Of a DNA stretch of 6,466 bases, positions 5,292 to 6,466 are shown one piece after another. This stretch comes from CAYYGL01 sp964471235 (GTDB lineage: Bacteria; Calditrichota; Calditrichia; RBG-13-44-9; J075): NCBI GenBank assembly GCA_964471235.1, contig CAYYGL010000235.1:1-6466 (forward strand), read 5' to 3'. The notes beneath the pieces are model-generated. The model was not told where the DNA came from and did no database searches. It saw only the letters and a program-made list of their open reading frames with translations. Both the position numbers and the translations under genes were made by a program. Every line of letters starts with the position of its first letter. Positions within the stretch are counted from its first letter, which is position 1.

Positions 5292-5692
5292 AATGAGGAA
5301 ATTAACTTCCGATACCCCTTGCGTCCTGCCAGCGTATCCCGGAATTTTGTTGATGCCCCAAGGGTTGAAGAACCGATTGCCAAAACCTGAATATCAGGAT
5401 AATAATCGGCAACAATCTTCAACAACTCCGAGGGATTGCCCAGGCAATGAATCTCGTCGAGAATAATCCGGCGCCTCCGCAAGTCTTCCAGAAAAGATTC
5501 CGGGCCGTCCATCATTCTGCGAATTCGTGGCAATTCGCAATCGAAATACTCAATATTGGGAAGAGTTTGTGACAGGCACGTTTTCCCAACCCGTCGCACT
5601 CCCGACAGCCATAGAATTGATCGGTGCTGCCAGGCTTTCTCGATTTTTTCCAACCAAGAGTGTCGATGTCCCATACGAAAACAATTCAACAT
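5292..5692 (-). pseudogene. Truncated AAA ATPase (DUF4143 family), C-terminal half missing
   Basis: The minus-strand frame starts at ATG 5692 (or 5674, MGHRHSWLEKIEKAW) and shows a complete N-terminal ATPase core. The P-loop is SGVRRVGKTC, then comes a YFDCELPRIRRMM segment, the Walker B is RRIILDEIH and the sensor-1-like stretch is VLAIGSSTLGASTKFRDTLAGRK. In full-length relatives this leads to a loop and the DUF4143 domain, for a total near 380 residues. Here family similarity ends after GRK (about 5313). A short unrelated tail follows and the frame stops at 5282-5284, inside the 3' end of the oppositely oriented DsbA-like gene. About 130 residues remain and the DUF4143 part is gone. It belongs to a different subfamily from the ATPase at 909-2030. 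The remnant is probably not functional, although the P-loop and Walker B are intact. Confidence 0.8.
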
Positions 5693-5717
5693 ATAGTGCT
5701 ACTATTCGCAAACACTT

Positions 5718-5742
5718 TGTCATTTGGTGACACTATGTGACA
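5718..5742. repeat. TGTCA/TGACA repeat cluster upstream of the truncated ATPase
   Basis: TGTCA (5718-5722), five bases, TGACA (5728-5732), five bases, TGACA (5738-5742). This makes one inverted and one direct pair at 10-base periodicity, about one helical turn, 26-50 bases upstream of the truncated ATPase start. It could be a protein-binding site. No clear promoter is recognisable around it. Confidence 0.3.
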
Positions 5743-5828
5743 ACGCTTTACACAAGTTGTTTAACAGTCCTCACTGAACGGTGGGGGAAAAGTAATAATA
5801 ATATCGGTACGAATCTCGAACTTCAGGG

Positions 5829-5841
5829 CTGGCAATGCCAG
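5829..5841. other. Short hairpin just downstream of the MCE-type gene
   Basis: CTGGC (5829-5833), AAT, GCCAG (5837-5841) lies 6 bases beyond the stop codon of the minus-strand MCE-type gene. It might stabilise or end that transcript. No T-tract follows on the minus strand, so an intrinsic terminator is not well supported. Confidence 0.3.
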
Positions 5842-5846
5842 TTCAA

Positions 5847-6466
5847 TTAAAACAACGACAGGTGCACATACTTTTTAGGATTCTTTTTCAAATCCACAAT
5901 TAGTGCATTCAATTCAGTCAGGGTTTTATTCAAATTCTCAATATAGGCTTTATCGTTCACCAGCTTTCCGGCGCTTCCTTCCCCTTTGTTGATTTTTACG
6001 GCAATCTGGTGAAGTTCCGTCGACAGCTTTGCCAGGTTGTCCATGGCGGTATTAAATTTTTTCAGGGTAACCTGAAGACTGTCAGATGTTTTGGAAAACA
6101 CTACTTTCGCAGTTTTACCCGCTTCTCCAAGCTGATGAATATCATGATTATATTCGGCAATGTTTAAATCTCCCACCTTCTTATCCAATTTCATCAGCAC
6201 TGATTGGAGTGTGCCCAGAGATTGGGAAAGTTGAGCGACTTTGGCATCCAGCTCACCTTTTTTGATACTGTTGTTCACCTGATCGAGAATGTTTTTCACT
6301 TTTATCATTAAATCTTCGTTTCGCCCGGTAACAACGCTTCTCGGTTTTAAATAAGTGGTCGACTGACCGGGCGTAATGGTGATGGCTTTTTCACCGAGCA
6401 AGGAAATGGTGTTCACCTCAAACCGGGAGTCTTCCGGGATTTTATATTTTTTGTTGATATCCACCC
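5847..6466 (-). CDS. MCE/MlaD-type lipid-transport protein, 3'-terminal part
   Basis: The frame is open to the window edge, so the N-terminus lies beyond 6466. The GTG at 6464 reads as an internal valine of VDINKKYKIPEDSRFEVNTISLLGEKAITITPG. This is the second half of an MCE domain, with the conserved K-I-P-x-D-S and L-L-G-E-[KR] features. After it comes a long helical, heptad-rich segment (about residues 45-190) with T/S-, K- and L-rich repeats, including KINKGEGSAGKLVNDKAYIENL, in part. Such segments in MlaD-like proteins form a tunnel or needle in the periplasm. The protein ends NPKKYVHLSLF, a common short tail in this group. MCE proteins carry phospholipids or other lipids between the two membranes with an ABC transporter, which would be encoded upstream, outside the window. 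It is convergent with the plus-strand redox cluster and functionally unrelated to it. Confidence 0.87.
   Translation of the reverse strand, partial: VDINKKYKIPEDSRFEVNTISLLGEKAITITPGQSTTYLKPRSVVTGRNEDLMIKVKNILDQVNNSIKKGELDAKVAQLSQSLGTLQSVLMKLDKKVGDLNIAEYNHDIHQLGEAGKTAKVVFSKTSDSLQVTLKKFNTAMDNLAKLSTELHQIAVKINKGEGSAGKLVNDKAYIENLNKTLTELNALIVDLKKNPKKYVHLSLF

Noticed and set aside
5113..5466. Plus-strand frame of 117 codons across the end of the DsbA-like gene
   Set aside because: It is a shadow in another frame of the DsbA-like gene and antisense to the truncated ATPase, both of which have clear family motifs.
1..6466. tRNA, rRNA, CRISPR array, complete insertion sequence or integrase
   Set aside because: I looked for tRNA-like cloverleaf arms, repeat-spacer periodicity and transposase motifs and saw none. 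In particular no tRNA-Sec or sel gene is in the window.

Overview
This window looks like a moderately AT-rich bacterial chromosome segment with a more GC-rich block around 4700-5300. Nothing in it is a firm taxonomic marker. The MCE-type protein at the right edge, with its short C-terminus right after the coiled coil, implies a diderm envelope. Together with several DUF4143 ATPases and dispersed intergenic repeats, it loosely suggests an FCB-type lineage (Calditrichota, Ignavibacteria or relatives). That assignment is an inference.

Layout. Positions 1-900 hold no intact gene: a decayed minus-strand relic of a DUF4143 ATPase (about 90-385), then non-coding DNA with a dispersed repeat (625-738) and a heptamer-built inverted repeat (823-875). 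An intact AAA ATPase with a DUF4143 domain follows (909-2030). It is bracketed by a second copy of the dispersed repeat (2160-2285). From 2355 to 5291 a co-directional plus-strand cluster runs: ArsR-like regulator with a strong promoter and overlapping palindrome, DoxX-like membrane protein, DsrE-like protein with a CxxC motif, class I SAM methyltransferase, CDGSH iron-sulfur protein, and a DsbA/FrnE-type oxidoreductase. On the minus strand there is then a truncated second ATPase (about 5313-5692), abutting the 3' end of the oxidoreductase gene, and finally an MCE/MlaD-type protein cut by the window edge (5847-6466).

The main discovery is the last gene of the cluster. Read from ATG 4689, the DsbA/FrnE-like frame is open for 200 codons except for one in-frame TGA at 4725-4727. 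That TGA sits where the first cysteine of the catalytic CxxC belongs, giving U-P-F-C. Directly behind it the DNA can fold into a hairpin with the geometry of a bacterial SECIS: the UGA lies in the base stem, and a U-containing bulge and a G-containing apical loop lie about 20 nt downstream. This is best read as a selenoprotein. A standard gene caller would start it at GTG 4839 and lose the active site.

Inferred function: the cluster has the parts of a thiol/sulfur redox module. It has a small winged-helix repressor that probably controls itself and possibly neighbours through TATCG/CGATA half-sites, a DoxX membrane protein, a DsrE-like sulfur-handling protein, a methyltransferase, a 2Fe-2S CDGSH protein and a selenocysteine thiol oxidoreductase. 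What signal or substrate it serves cannot be read from the sequence.
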